The position numbers and the translations under genes are program-made. A DNA stretch of 64,000 nt. It comes from Labedella phragmitis. GTDB lineage: Bacteria > Actinomycetota > Actinomycetes > Actinomycetales > Microbacteriaceae. Below the pieces are notes generated by a model. The model was not told the DNA's origin. It did no database searches and worked only from the letters and a program-made list of their open reading frames with translations. The stretch's first letter is position 1; every line of letters begins with the position of its first letter. The stretch spans positions 1-64,000 of the forward strand of contig NZ_RZNB01000005.1 of assembly GCF_004078635.1 (NCBI RefSeq), read 5' to 3'. Of this stretch, positions 7,688 through 16,183 are shown piece after piece.

Positions 7688-8533
7688 GTGACGACGACCA
7701 CGACGAACCGGCGGAGGGTCGAGGGCGACGCGCCGTCGCTGCGCTGGCTCGTCTTCGCGAGCGTCTGGCTCGTCCTCGTGCTCCTGCCGGGCGGAGTCAT
7801 GACGTGGCTCGGTTTCGCGTTCATCGGCTTCGCCGTGCTCCGACCCGTCTGGATCGCCGCGGCCGTCGCCTACTTCAGCGCGACCGTGACCTTCTCGAGC
7901 GATGCGTGGGGCGCGTGGGGCATCGTGCTCAACGGCGCACTGTGGGTTCTGGGAATCGGGCACGGTCTCGCGGCCAACCGCCGGTGGCTCAGCACGCTGT
8001 GGGGGCGGCGTGAGCGCGGTGAGCGACTGTTCGGTCGCGGAGGCCGCCCTCGCACCGTCACGCGGTCGCGCCGACGCGCCCGATCGGGGGCGGACGTGCC
8101 CGCCGAGGCGGCCGCGCTCTTCGAGGGCGACGGCACCCTCGGCTCCGACTACCTCGCCGACGGGCCGAGCGCGTCGAGCGCGATCGGCCGGGGACGGGAA
8201 TCCTCGACACGTGCGGCGACACCGGCTCAGCCGAAAACCCGTCGACCGTCGACACGCTCGCGTTCCCGGGCCGGCGAAAATGCGCTGCCGGAGGCTCCCG
8301 TCGACGTCAACACGGCGACGCAGAAGGAGCTGCAGTCCCTTCCGGGGATGACGCGTCAGCGGGCCAAGGGCGTCGTGAAGGAGCGCGATCGCCTCGGCGG
8401 ATTCCGGTCGATCGATCAGTTCGCGACCGTCGCGGCCCTGCAGCCGCACGAACTCGTCCGGCTCACGCCTGCGCTCGAGTGCTCGCCGCGACCGCGGGCG
8501 CCGCGCACGTTCGGACGCCGGGTCGAGTTGTAG
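7688..8533 (+). CDS. membrane protein with C-terminal helix-hairpin-helix (ComEA-like) domain
   Basis: 281 residues from the GTG at 7688, 2 bp after the previous stop. Three hydrophobic segments occupy about residues 18-90. A long basic, Ser/Arg-rich linker follows (about 105-205), then a helix-hairpin-helix unit: VDVNTATQKELQSLPGMTRQ and RLGGFRSIDQF. ComEA-like HhH units bind DNA without sequence preference. This differs from ComEA, which has one membrane helix and a periplasmic HhH. It appears to close the Ycf46-like operon. Confidence 0.75.
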   Translation: MTTTTTNRRRVEGDAPSLRWLVFASVWLVLVLLPGGVMTWLGFAFIGFAVLRPVWIAAAVAYFSATVTFSSDAWGAWGIVLNGALWVLGIGHGLAANRRWLSTLWGRRERGERLFGRGGRPRTVTRSRRRARSGADVPAEAAALFEGDGTLGSDYLADGPSASSAIGRGRESSTRAATPAQPKTRRPSTRSRSRAGENALPEAPVDVNTATQKELQSLPGMTRQRAKGVVKERDRLGGFRSIDQFATVAALQPHELVRLTPALECSPRPRAPRTFGRRVEL

Positions 8534-8605
8534 ATCGCGACCCAATCGGCAACGCGTCGGCGCGGATTACCGGGAATCCGGGCGAGACACGCCTATGGTG
8601 GCCGT

Positions 8606-11600
8606 GTGTGGAGGCTAGATCGACGAAACGATGACGGCGTGCTCGAGAACGAGGGCGTCGCCGGAGGCGACGACGTGCTCGGTCCCAACACGACCCAGCC
8701 GCACGACCTCTCCCTCGGCGACCCCACGGTGACCGTGGCGAACATCGCCGACCGGACGCGCGAGCAGTGGCGAGCCGAGCTCGCCGACGTCGGCGGGCGG
8801 TCGCCGCTCCTGCACTTCGTGGACGCCGCGCACACGGCCATCGAGTTGAGCGCGACCCACCCGGGCGGCCTGCCGCAGTTCATCACGGGCAAGTCGACGC
8901 TCTTGTCGAACCTGATCCGCGACGAGGTCGCGCTGCGGCGCGCGAAGGTCTCCGCCGACCTCATCACGTCGAAGGGCATCGAACTCCGCAGCGTGCGCGG
9001 CATCGGCGCGGTGCATCTCGCCGTCGGTCTCGCGCACTGGCGGAAGGACGGTGAGGACTTCTGTGCCCCGGTCCTCCTCCGGCCGCTCGCCATCCGCCGC
9101 TACGGCAACGACTTCGAGTTGAAGCTCACGGGCACGACCGTGCTCAACCCCGAGCTCGCGCGGGCGCTCCGCGAACAGTTCGGCATCACGCTCGACGCGA
9201 CGGCTTTCGAGGCCCTCGCCCACGCCGGCGACGTCTTCAAGCCTCAGCCCGTGATCGACCGCTTGCGCGGACTCACCTCGCACCTCGACTGGTTCAACGT
9301 GCAGCCGCGACTCGTCGTCTCGTCGTTCGCCGACGCGAGCGCCGGACTCATCGAGGACGCTCGCTCGCTCGACCACCCGGTGCTCGACGCTCTCGCCGGC
9401 AACCCGGGTTCGCGTCGACTCATCGAGGGGATGAGCTCGCCGGTCGACCCCGTGCCGCAGGACGAGCGGCCCCCGACCACCGACACGCTCCTCCTCGACG
9501 CCGACTCCGAGCAGGAGAACGTCATCGCGCAGATCGTGGCCGGCCAGTCGATCGTCGTGCGCACGCTCCCGGGTACCGGCGGCACGCAGACGATCGTCAA
9601 CGCGCTCGGTGAACTCGTGTCGAAGCACAAGCGCGTCCTCGTCGTGAGCCCCCGCCGGTCGAGCCTCGACGGCATGCGACACCGCTTCACGGGCGTCGGG
9701 CTGCCCGGCCTCGCCGCGCACCCCGCGACGCTCCGCCGCGACCTCGTCACGGCGATCTCCCGCAACGAGAAGGCGAAGGCGCCGCGCGTCTCCGACGTCG
9801 ACGACGCGCTCGTCCGGCTGCGCAAGGTGCTGCTCGACTACCGCTCGTCCCTCGTATCGATCGACCACATGCTCGGGGTCTCCGTCGTCGACGCGCTCGA
9901 CGCCCTGACGGCACTCGCGAACAAGCCGGAACCGCCGTCGACGGCCGCGCGTCTCAGCATGGATTCGATCGCGCGCCTCGCACAGGGCCGCGACGAGACC
10001 GCTCGTGCGCTCGCGCACGCTGCGGCGCTCGGCGAGTTCCAGTACGGTCCGGGCGACTCCCCGTGGTACGGCGCGCACTTCGCCACGACGGCCGACGCGA
10101 AGGCCACCCACGAGCTCGCCAAGAAGCTCAACCGCAGCGACCTCCCGCGACTCCTCGAGCGCGGGTACGAACTCATCGGGCAGACGCGCATGCGCCCGTT
10201 CGAGACGCTCGAGGAGCTCGGCATCTACTTGCGCCTCCTCCTCGACGTCCGGGAGACACTCGACAAGTTCGTGCCGTCCGTCTTCGACCGCTCGCTCGCC
10301 GAGCTCATCGCCGCCACCGACTCGCGACGCGAGTCGCCGGGGATGTCCTCGGCGAACCGCCGCCGCTTGAAGAAGCTCGCGAAGGAGTACGTCCGCCCGG
10401 GCGTGCACATCTCGGACCTCAACGCCGCGCTGCGTCGTGTTCAGCAGCAGCGCATCCTCTGGCAGCGCTACGTCGACGCGGGCGTCACCCCCGAAGTGCC
10501 CCTCGGCATCGCCGACGTGCAGGTCGCGTACCAGCGCGTCGTCGCCGATCTCGGAGCCCTCGACGCGCCGCTCGGCAGGGAAGCCGAGGCCGACCGTCTC
10601 GTCGCCGCGCCGGTCCGGGAACTCGTCCGCATGATGTCGGGCCTCGCCGCCGAGTCGCAGGTCATGGACAATCTCCAGGAGCGCACGACCCTCATCGCGG
10701 AGCTGCGCGAGAAAGGTCTCCACGACCTCCTCGTCGATCTGTCGAGCCGCCACGTGCCCGAGCACCTCGTCGCCGACGAGCTCGAGCTCGCGTGGTGGCA
10801 GTCGGTCCTCGAGAACGCGCTGTCGAACGACAAGGCGCTGCTCGGCGCGAACACCCAGGTCATCGACCGGCTCGAGTCCGACTTCCGTCTCGTGGACGAA
10901 GCGCACGCATCAGCGTCCGGCGCGATCCTCGCCGGCATGCTCGCCGACATGTGGAAGATCGGTCTCGTCGACTGGCCGGACGAGGCCCACGCCCTGCGCA
11001 CGCTGTTGCGGGGCGACGGCACCGTGACGCCGGCGGACGTCGAGAGCGCCGCGCCGCACCTCGCTCGCTCGCTTTCTCCCATCTGGGCGATGTCGCCGTA
11101 CGACGTGCCGTCGCTCCCGGACTCGCTGCGATTCGATGCGGTGTTCCTGCTCGACGGGGGAGCGACGCTCCTCTCGGAGAACGTCGGCGCGATCCGTCGT
11201 GCCAAGCAGGTCGTCGTCTTCGGCGACCCCGTGACGCAGAGTCCCACGCCCTTCCAGATCGCCGTCGGCGCTCAGGACGAGACGGCGGCCGACGCGGACG
11301 TCGACGTCGACGAGCTCGCGAGCCGCTCGGCCTTCGCCCGCCTCGGCGAACTCCTCCCGGGTCTCGGCCTCACCCGCAGCTACCGCGCGGGCGGCGAGGA
11401 CCTCGCGGAACTCGTGAACCAGCGCTTCTACGGCGGGGAGATCGACTCGTTGCCGTGGGCCGGTTCGTTCCTCGGTCACGGATCTCTCACCCTCGATTAC
11501 GTCGCGAACGGCCACGGCATGCCCGACCCCGTCACGGGGACGGTCGAGTCGGTCGATCCCGAGGTCGCGCGGGTCGTGAGCCTCGTGCTCGAACACGCCA

Positions 11601-12361
11601 CCAACCGTCCCCGTGAGTCGCTCATGGTCGTCACGGCGAGCGAGAAGCACGCGTCACGCGTCCACCAGGCGGTGCTCGACGCCTTCTCGCGTCGGAGCGA
11701 CCTCTCGGAGTTCATCCTGCGGGAGCGGGCCGAGCCCTTCACCGTGCTCACGCTCGAGCAGTCGGAGGCGGAGAGTCGCGATCGCGTCATCTTCTCGCTC
11801 GGCTTCGGCGTCACGCCGCACGGCCGCGTGCTGTCGACGTTCGGCGCGCTCGGTCGACCGGGAGGTGATCGCCTGCTCGCCGTCGGGATGACGCGGGCCC
11901 GGCGGTCGATGGTCATCGTCTCGTGCATCCGGCCGGAGGACATCGACCCGGAGCGCATGCAGTACGGCATCGTCGCTCTCGCGCAGATCCTCCGCGAGCC
12001 GCCGCGACGCGACCCCCGGCCGCCCGCGACCGAGGGGGCGCAGCCGATGCTCATCGACCTCGCCGAACGCCTCTACCGCTACGGCCTCAACGTGGAGATC
12101 GGGTACCGCGGATCGATCGCGCTCGTCGCCGCCTACGGGTCGAAGGCCGTCGCGATCGAATCGGACCCCGAGGTCGGTCTCGAGTCGCTGCGTGAATCGT
12201 TGCGATTGCGACCCGACGTGCTCCGCCGGCTCGGCTGGCACTACGTGCGCGTGCACAGCTTCGACCTCTTCGCCGATCCCGAGGCCGTGGCGCGCAACAT
12301 CATGTCGATCCTCGGCGCTCCCGTCCCGGAAGGCTCCACTCCGAGTGCCCAGTTCTCCTGA
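8606..12361 (+). CDS. giant helicase-like protein with degenerate P-loop and MTES_1575-type C-terminal domain
   Basis: 1251 residues. The N-terminal third includes REQWRAELADVGGRSPLLHF. A UPF1-like SF1 core follows, but the Walker A position reads LPGTGGTQT (about residue 322), without the GKT/S lysine, and the Walker B position reads VFLLDGGA (about 845), without the acidic pair. Motifs V and VI look normal (LTLEQSEAESRDRVIFSLGF; VGMTRARRSMVIVSC). The last 90 residues fit the REase-like MTES_1575 domain, with AVAIESDPE and LRRLGWHYVRV. The GTG at 8606 is the longest start; GTGs near 8639 and 8729 are alternatives. Confidence 0.75.
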   Translation: MWRLDRRNDDGVLENEGVAGGDDVLGPNTTQPHDLSLGDPTVTVANIADRTREQWRAELADVGGRSPLLHFVDAAHTAIELSATHPGGLPQFITGKSTLLSNLIRDEVALRRAKVSADLITSKGIELRSVRGIGAVHLAVGLAHWRKDGEDFCAPVLLRPLAIRRYGNDFELKLTGTTVLNPELARALREQFGITLDATAFEALAHAGDVFKPQPVIDRLRGLTSHLDWFNVQPRLVVSSFADASAGLIEDARSLDHPVLDALAGNPGSRRLIEGMSSPVDPVPQDERPPTTDTLLLDADSEQENVIAQIVAGQSIVVRTLPGTGGTQTIVNALGELVSKHKRVLVVSPRRSSLDGMRHRFTGVGLPGLAAHPATLRRDLVTAISRNEKAKAPRVSDVDDALVRLRKVLLDYRSSLVSIDHMLGVSVVDALDALTALANKPEPPSTAARLSMDSIARLAQGRDETARALAHAAALGEFQYGPGDSPWYGAHFATTADAKATHELAKKLNRSDLPRLLERGYELIGQTRMRPFETLEELGIYLRLLLDVRETLDKFVPSVFDRSLAELIAATDSRRESPGMSSANRRRLKKLAKEYVRPGVHISDLNAALRRVQQQRILWQRYVDAGVTPEVPLGIADVQVAYQRVVADLGALDAPLGREAEADRLVAAPVRELVRMMSGLAAESQVMDNLQERTTLIAELREKGLHDLLVDLSSRHVPEHLVADELELAWWQSVLENALSNDKALLGANTQVIDRLESDFRLVDEAHASASGAILAGMLADMWKIGLVDWPDEAHALRTLLRGDGTVTPADVESAAPHLARSLSPIWAMSPYDVPSLPDSLRFDAVFLLDGGATLLSENVGAIRRAKQVVVFGDPVTQSPTPFQIAVGAQDETAADADVDVDELASRSAFARLGELLPGLGLTRSYRAGGEDLAELVNQRFYGGEIDSLPWAGSFLGHGSLTLDYVANGHGMPDPVTGTVESVDPEVARVVSLVLEHATNRPRESLMVVTASEKHASRVHQAVLDAFSRRSDLSEFILRERAEPFTVLTLEQSEAESRDRVIFSLGFGVTPHGRVLSTFGALGRPGGDRLLAVGMTRARRSMVIVSCIRPEDIDPERMQYGIVALAQILREPPRRDPRPPATEGAQPMLIDLAERLYRYGLNVEIGYRGSIALVAAYGSKAVAIESDPEVGLESLRESLRLRPDVLRRLGWHYVRVHSFDLFADPEAVARNIMSILGAPVPEGSTPSAQFS

Positions 12362-12593
12362 GGCGCCGCGTGAGGGCGAGGGCGAGGGCGGGGACGAGGG
12401 CGAGTCCACTCCGCGTCAGCTCATCCGTCGCGTTGCGGGCTCCCGTCGCGCGCGACTCGAACCGGCGCCCGGAACCGACCCGTCGCCCGATGCGCCGCGC
12501 CGGGGTGACGCCCCTTCCTCCGCCGATTCCACGCCCGGTCCGCGCGGCGAGAACGACGACCGATTGCGGCAGGACGTTCCGCCGCACTGGTGA
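12345..12593 (+). CDS. small hydrophilic protein coupled to the helicase-like gene
   Basis: 82 residues. The GTG at 12345 lies 17 bp inside the end of the helicase-like gene and has GGAAGG 11 bp upstream, which suggests translational coupling. The protein is charged and Pro-rich with no membrane segment; it ends in GENDDRLRQDVPPHW, an ending I associate with small actinobacterial proteins of unknown function. No domain is recognised. The competing frame from 12370 is Arg-rich and lacks a ribosome binding site. Confidence 0.6.
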   Translation: MPSSPEAPREGEGEGGDEGESTPRQLIRRVAGSRRARLEPAPGTDPSPDAPRRGDAPSSADSTPGPRGENDDRLRQDVPPHW

Positions 12594-12680
12594 GCGGGTG
12601 TATACATTGAGGACGCCGCACGGCGCAGCGCACCGGGAGGGACGGGCGACCACAGGTCAACATCGCTGAGAGGCAGCCCG

Positions 12681-13484
12681 ATGCAGTTCTCACCGTCCGC
12701 CGTCGCGTGGACAAACGCTGAACACTACGAGCCGTACATCGGCCGGTGGAGTCGACTCGTCGCCCCGAGCTTCGTCGACTGGATCGACGTCCCTCCGGAG
12801 GCGCGCTGGCTCGAGACGGGGTGCGGGACGGGTGCGCTCACGTCCTCGATCCTGGAGCACGCGCGACCGTCGTCGGTGCTCGCGACCGATACGTCCCAGC
12901 ACTACCTCGACCACGCTCGTCGGCTCGAGCACGATCCCGTTGTGGACTTCCGCCTCGAGAGCGCCGAGCACGTCGGCCTTCCCGACGCTTCGGTCGACGT
13001 CGCGGTCTCGGCGCTCGTCCTCAACGTCCTCGCGGACCCCGCGGTCGCTCTCGCCGAGTCCCGGCGTGTGACGCGCTCAGGGGGAACGGTCGGTGCATAC
13101 GTGTGGGACTACTCGTACCCGCTGTCCGCGATACGGATCTTCTGGGACACGGCGATCCTGCTCGACCCGATCGCGCGGCGACTCCACGAGGGGCGTCGGT
13201 TCGCCTCCTGGAGTGCGAGCGAGCTGGCCCGGCGCTTCCGCGGGTCCGGTTTCGCCGACGTCGAGTTGGTGGACATCGAGATCGAGACGACGTTCGCCGA
13301 CTTCAGCGACTACTGGGAACCGATGCTCGGAGGTCAAGGGCCGGCACCGACCTACATCGCATCCCTCGAACCGGGAGCCGTCGACACCCTGCGGTCGGCC
13401 GTCTACCGGCAGCTGCCGTTCGAGGACGACGGGTCGATCCGCTTGCGATCGCGTGCGTTCGCCGTGCAATCTCTCGTCCGCTGA
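12681..13484 (+). CDS. class I SAM-dependent methyltransferase
   Basis: 267 residues. Motif I is LETGCGTGALTSSILEH (about residues 44-60), the acidic end of strand 2 is VLATDTSQHYLDHAR, and post-motif I gives DVAVSALVLNVL with RVTRSGGTVGAYVW. This is the UbiE/SmtA-like fold for small molecules or lipids. The N-terminus (NAEHYEPYIGRWSRLVAPSF) is shared with many uncharacterised members. The substrate is unknown. A TATACA box lies at 12601-12606, upstream of the ATG. The gene is convergent with mscL, 12 bp away. Confidence 0.85.
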   Translation: MQFSPSAVAWTNAEHYEPYIGRWSRLVAPSFVDWIDVPPEARWLETGCGTGALTSSILEHARPSSVLATDTSQHYLDHARRLEHDPVVDFRLESAEHVGLPDASVDVAVSALVLNVLADPAVALAESRRVTRSGGTVGAYVWDYSYPLSAIRIFWDTAILLDPIARRLHEGRRFASWSASELARRFRGSGFADVELVDIEIETTFADFSDYWEPMLGGQGPAPTYIASLEPGAVDTLRSAVYRQLPFEDDGSIRLRSRAFAVQSLVR

Positions 13485-13496
13485 GCGATCGTGCGC

Positions 13497-14000
13497 CTAC
13501 TCCTCCGGTCGGTCCTGCGGCTCCGCTCGGTTCTGCGCCTCGCGCCGGGTGGCGGGAATCGAGGCCTCGCCGGACGCTGCTCCGCTGGCGCTCAGCAGAT
13601 CGCGGATCTCCGCGAGCAGTTCCACCTCGGTCGGCGCGAGCGGCGCCGCGTTGTCGCCGACGGGGCGGTTCTTCGCGAGGAGGTTGTCCGCCCGCTTCTT
13701 GAGGGTGTTGATCGGCAGTACGAACGCGAAGTACACCACGGCCGCGACGATGAGGAAGTTGAGGATCGCGCCGATGATCGCGCCGATGTACATGATCGAC
13801 TCGCCGCCGCTCATCGTCGGGATCACGACGGGGAGCGCCTTCTCGAGCGTCGAGGCGTTGAAGATCGCGCCGATGAGCGGGTTGAACAGGTTCTCGACGA
13901 TCGCGGTGACGACCGCGGTGAACGCCGCCCCGATGACGACGGCGACCGCGAGGTCGATGACGTTGCCGCGGAGGATGAACTCCTTGAAGCCCTTGATCAC
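13497..14000 (-). CDS. mscL: large-conductance mechanosensitive channel MscL
   Basis: 167 residues. The amphipathic N-terminus VIKGFKEFILRGNVIDLAVA is diagnostic; two membrane helices follow (about 15-45 and 72-100), then a cytoplasmic helix ending in the acidic tail. The homopentameric channel opens under membrane tension to release solutes during hypo-osmotic shock. The GTG at 14000 is chosen over an upstream ATG because AGGGA sits 7 bp before it and the family always starts at this point. The tail beyond the bundle helix is about 40 residues longer than in E. coli, as is common in actinobacteria. Confidence 0.95.
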   Translation of the reverse strand: MIKGFKEFILRGNVIDLAVAVVIGAAFTAVVTAIVENLFNPLIGAIFNASTLEKALPVVIPTMSGGESIMYIGAIIGAILNFLIVAAVVYFAFVLPINTLKKRADNLLAKNRPVGDNAAPLAPTEVELLAEIRDLLSASGAASGEASIPATRREAQNRAEPQDRPEE

Positions 14001-14049
14001 GTGTGTTCCCTCGTTCCCTGATGCGAGTGGACTCATCGCCGGTCGGCGA

Positions 14050-14484
14050 TCAGACGGTGGAGGAGCTCGAGCTCGAGCTCGAGCCTGAGCCTGACGAGCT
14101 CGAGCCTGAGCCTGAGCCTGAGCCTGACGAGCCTGAGCCCGAGGACCCCGAGCCCGAGGACCCCGAGCCCGAGGAGCCCGAGCTCGACGAACCGGATCCG
14201 CTCGTCGACCCCGAGTCGCTCTTCGATCCAGAATCGGACGTCGCTCCAGAGTCGCTCTTCGATCCGGAGTCGGACGATCCCGTGGCGGGTGTGCTCGAGG
14301 AGGTGCCGTTGCGGGAGTCCGTCCGGTAGAAGCCGCTCCCGTTGAAGGTCACGCCGATCGAGCCGTAGACCTTGCGCAGTCGGCCGCCGCAGACGGGGCA
14401 TTCGGTGAGGGTGGCGTCGCTGAAGGACTGGTACATGTCGAAGGCGTTTCCGCAATCGGCGCAGCGGTAGGCGTAGGTGGGCAT
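14050..14484 (-). CDS. FmdB-type zinc ribbon protein with long Ser/Gly tail
   Basis: 144 residues. The first 60 form the FmdB zinc ribbon: PTYAYRCADCGNAFDMYQSF, then CPVCGGRLRKVYG, with Cys 8, 11, 29 and 32 as ligands. From about residue 65 the protein is almost entirely Ser, Gly, Asp and Thr in imperfect repeats (SDSGSKSDSG, then GSSGSGSS). The repeat DNA gives open frames on both strands; the zinc ribbon identifies the real one. FmdB was linked to formamidase expression, but most members are uncharacterised. It lies between mscL and the cyclo-ligase, all on the minus strand. Confidence 0.9.
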   Translation of the reverse strand: MPTYAYRCADCGNAFDMYQSFSDATLTECPVCGGRLRKVYGSIGVTFNGSGFYRTDSRNGTSSSTPATGSSDSGSKSDSGATSDSGSKSDSGSTSGSGSSSSGSSGSGSSGSGSSGSGSSGSGSGSGSSSSGSGSSSSSSSSTV

Positions 14485-14594
14485 CGGTGTCTTTCGTCGT
14501 GTGGTGCTGGTGTGCGTCGTGAGGGGCGTCGTGAGGGGCGTCGAGCGTCGCCGGGAGCCGTGACGGCGGGACCGGAGGAGCGTCGTCGCGTCGG

Positions 14595-15179
14595 TCAGAA
14601 GTCGATGATGCGGTCGGGCGTGACGACGCCGTTGACCGGCTGGTCGTGACGCTCCCGGGGGACGTCGTCGACGAGTTCGGAGTCGTAGACGACGGCGTAG
14701 ACCGGCGGGCACTTCTCCATCGAGCCGAGCGTCTTGTCGAAGTAGCCCTTGCCCCAGCCCATACGCATGCCGTCGCGACCGATGGCCGCTGCCGGGACGA
14801 GGATGAGGTCGACGTCGTTGATCGCGAGCGGGCTCAGCAGCTCGCCGGAGGGTTCGGGCATGCCGAACATGCCGACGAGTTCGACGCCGTCCTCCCCTAC
14901 GGTCCAATCGAGCAGGCCGTCCTCCCGGCTGACGGGGAAGAGGACGCGGATGCCCTCGGCCCGGGCCCACGTGAGGAACGGACGCGTGTCGGGTTCCGAC
15001 GGGGCGGAGAGGTAGCAGGCGACGGATCGGGCGCTGAGTGCGAGGGTGAGGGATTGCAGGTTCTCGGTGAGGCCGGCGGACGCGTGTTCCTGCTCGGACG
15101 AGGTGAGGTTCTGCCGGCGTTCACGCAGTTCGGCCCGGAGGGCGCGTTTGCGGTGCTCCGTGTCGGTCGTCATGCGCAC
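14595..15179 (-). CDS. 5-formyltetrahydrofolate cyclo-ligase
   Basis: 194 residues. The enzyme converts 5-formyl-THF to 5,10-methenyl-THF with ATP, salvaging folate. The basic N-terminal helix KRALRAELRERRQNL and the signature GRDGMRMGWGKGYFD (substrate and ATP site) are both present, with PVNGVVTPDRIID at the end. The length is normal. Starts at 15179 and 15173 are both possible. It is divergent from galU with an 80-bp spacer, an arrangement common in actinobacteria. Confidence 0.93.
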   Translation of the reverse strand: MRMTTDTEHRKRALRAELRERRQNLTSSEQEHASAGLTENLQSLTLALSARSVACYLSAPSEPDTRPFLTWARAEGIRVLFPVSREDGLLDWTVGEDGVELVGMFGMPEPSGELLSPLAINDVDLILVPAAAIGRDGMRMGWGKGYFDKTLGSMEKCPPVYAVVYDSELVDDVPRERHDQPVNGVVTPDRIIDF

Positions 15180-15259
15180 ATTCTAGTTCCGGTGTCCGGT
15201 CGGCGTGTCCTCTGTGAGTTCGACAGAGCCGAGAGGGCGTTTGTGGATACGCTGGCCCC

Positions 15260-16153
15260 ATGGGACAGAGAGTGCAAAAAGCCGTCATTCCTGCTGCTGG
15301 TCTGGGAACGCGCTTCCTTCCGGCCACCAAGGCGATGCCGAAGGAGATGTTGCCGGTCGTCGACAAGCCGGCCATCCAGTACGTCGTCGAGGAAGCGGTG
15401 GGTGCGGGTCTCGACGACGTCCTCATGATCATCGGCCGCAACAAGAACATGATCGCGAACCACTTCGACCGCGTCGCCGAGCTCGAGCACAACCTCCTCG
15501 CCAAGGGCGACGAGAAGAAGCTCGCCCGCGTGATGGAGTCGACGGACCTCGCGGACATCCACTTCCTCCGTCAGGGCGACCCGAAGGGGCTCGGTCACGC
15601 CGTGCTCCGCGCGAAGAGCCACGTGGGGGACAACCCCTTCGCCGTGCTCCTCGGCGACGACCTCATCGACGAGCGCGACCCGCTCCTCACGCGCATGCTC
15701 GACGAGCAGGAGAGTCGTAACGCGACGATCATCGCGCTCCTCGAGGTCGACCCCGACTCCATCCACCTCTACGGCGCCGCCGAGGTCGCGGCCACCGACG
15801 ACCCTGACGTCGTGAAGGTCACGGGTCTCGTCGAGAAGCCCGCGAAGGAGGACGCCCCGTCCAACCTCGCGATCATCGGACGCTACGTGCTCAGGCCCGA
15901 GGTCTTCGACGTCCTCGAGACGACGGAGCCGGGCAAGGGCAACGAGATCCAGCTCACCGATGCCCTCCAGGTGCTCGCGGCCGACGACGAGATCGCCGGC
16001 GGCGTCTACGGCGTCATCTTCCGGGGTCGTCGCTACGACACCGGCGACCGCCTCGACTACATCAAGGCCATCGTGCAGCTCGCTCTCGACCGTGAGGATC
16101 TCGGCGCCGATCTCGGCCCCTGGCTCAAGGACTTCGCGGGCAACCTCGACTGA
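15260..16153 (+). CDS. galU: UTP--glucose-1-phosphate uridylyltransferase
   Basis: 297 residues. It makes UDP-glucose from UTP and glucose-1-phosphate for cell-envelope glycans. The nucleotide loop AVIPAAGLGTRFLPATKAMP with KEMLPVVDKPAIQYVVEEA is the GalU signature; LLGDDLI carries the metal-binding Asp; LVEKP and GNEIQLTDAL are also conserved. Length is typical. No clear Shine-Dalgarno sequence precedes the ATG. A RimJ-like acetyltransferase follows after 30 bp, probably in the same transcript. Confidence 0.96.
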   Translation: MGQRVQKAVIPAAGLGTRFLPATKAMPKEMLPVVDKPAIQYVVEEAVGAGLDDVLMIIGRNKNMIANHFDRVAELEHNLLAKGDEKKLARVMESTDLADIHFLRQGDPKGLGHAVLRAKSHVGDNPFAVLLGDDLIDERDPLLTRMLDEQESRNATIIALLEVDPDSIHLYGAAEVAATDDPDVVKVTGLVEKPAKEDAPSNLAIIGRYVLRPEVFDVLETTEPGKGNEIQLTDALQVLAADDEIAGGVYGVIFRGRRYDTGDRLDYIKAIVQLALDREDLGADLGPWLKDFAGNLD

Positions 16154-16183
16154 TCACGGGCCCGGCCCCGCGGAAGGACTGCC

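Noticed and set aside
8615-10906. 763-codon antisense frame inside the helicase-like gene
   Set aside because: Arg/Glu/Val-rich shadow caused by GC-rich codons; the plus strand carries the helicase motifs.
14003-14329. Glu/Pro-rich plus-strand frame opposite the FmdB-type gene
   Set aside because: It is the antisense of Ser/Gly repeats; the zinc ribbon fixes the coding strand.
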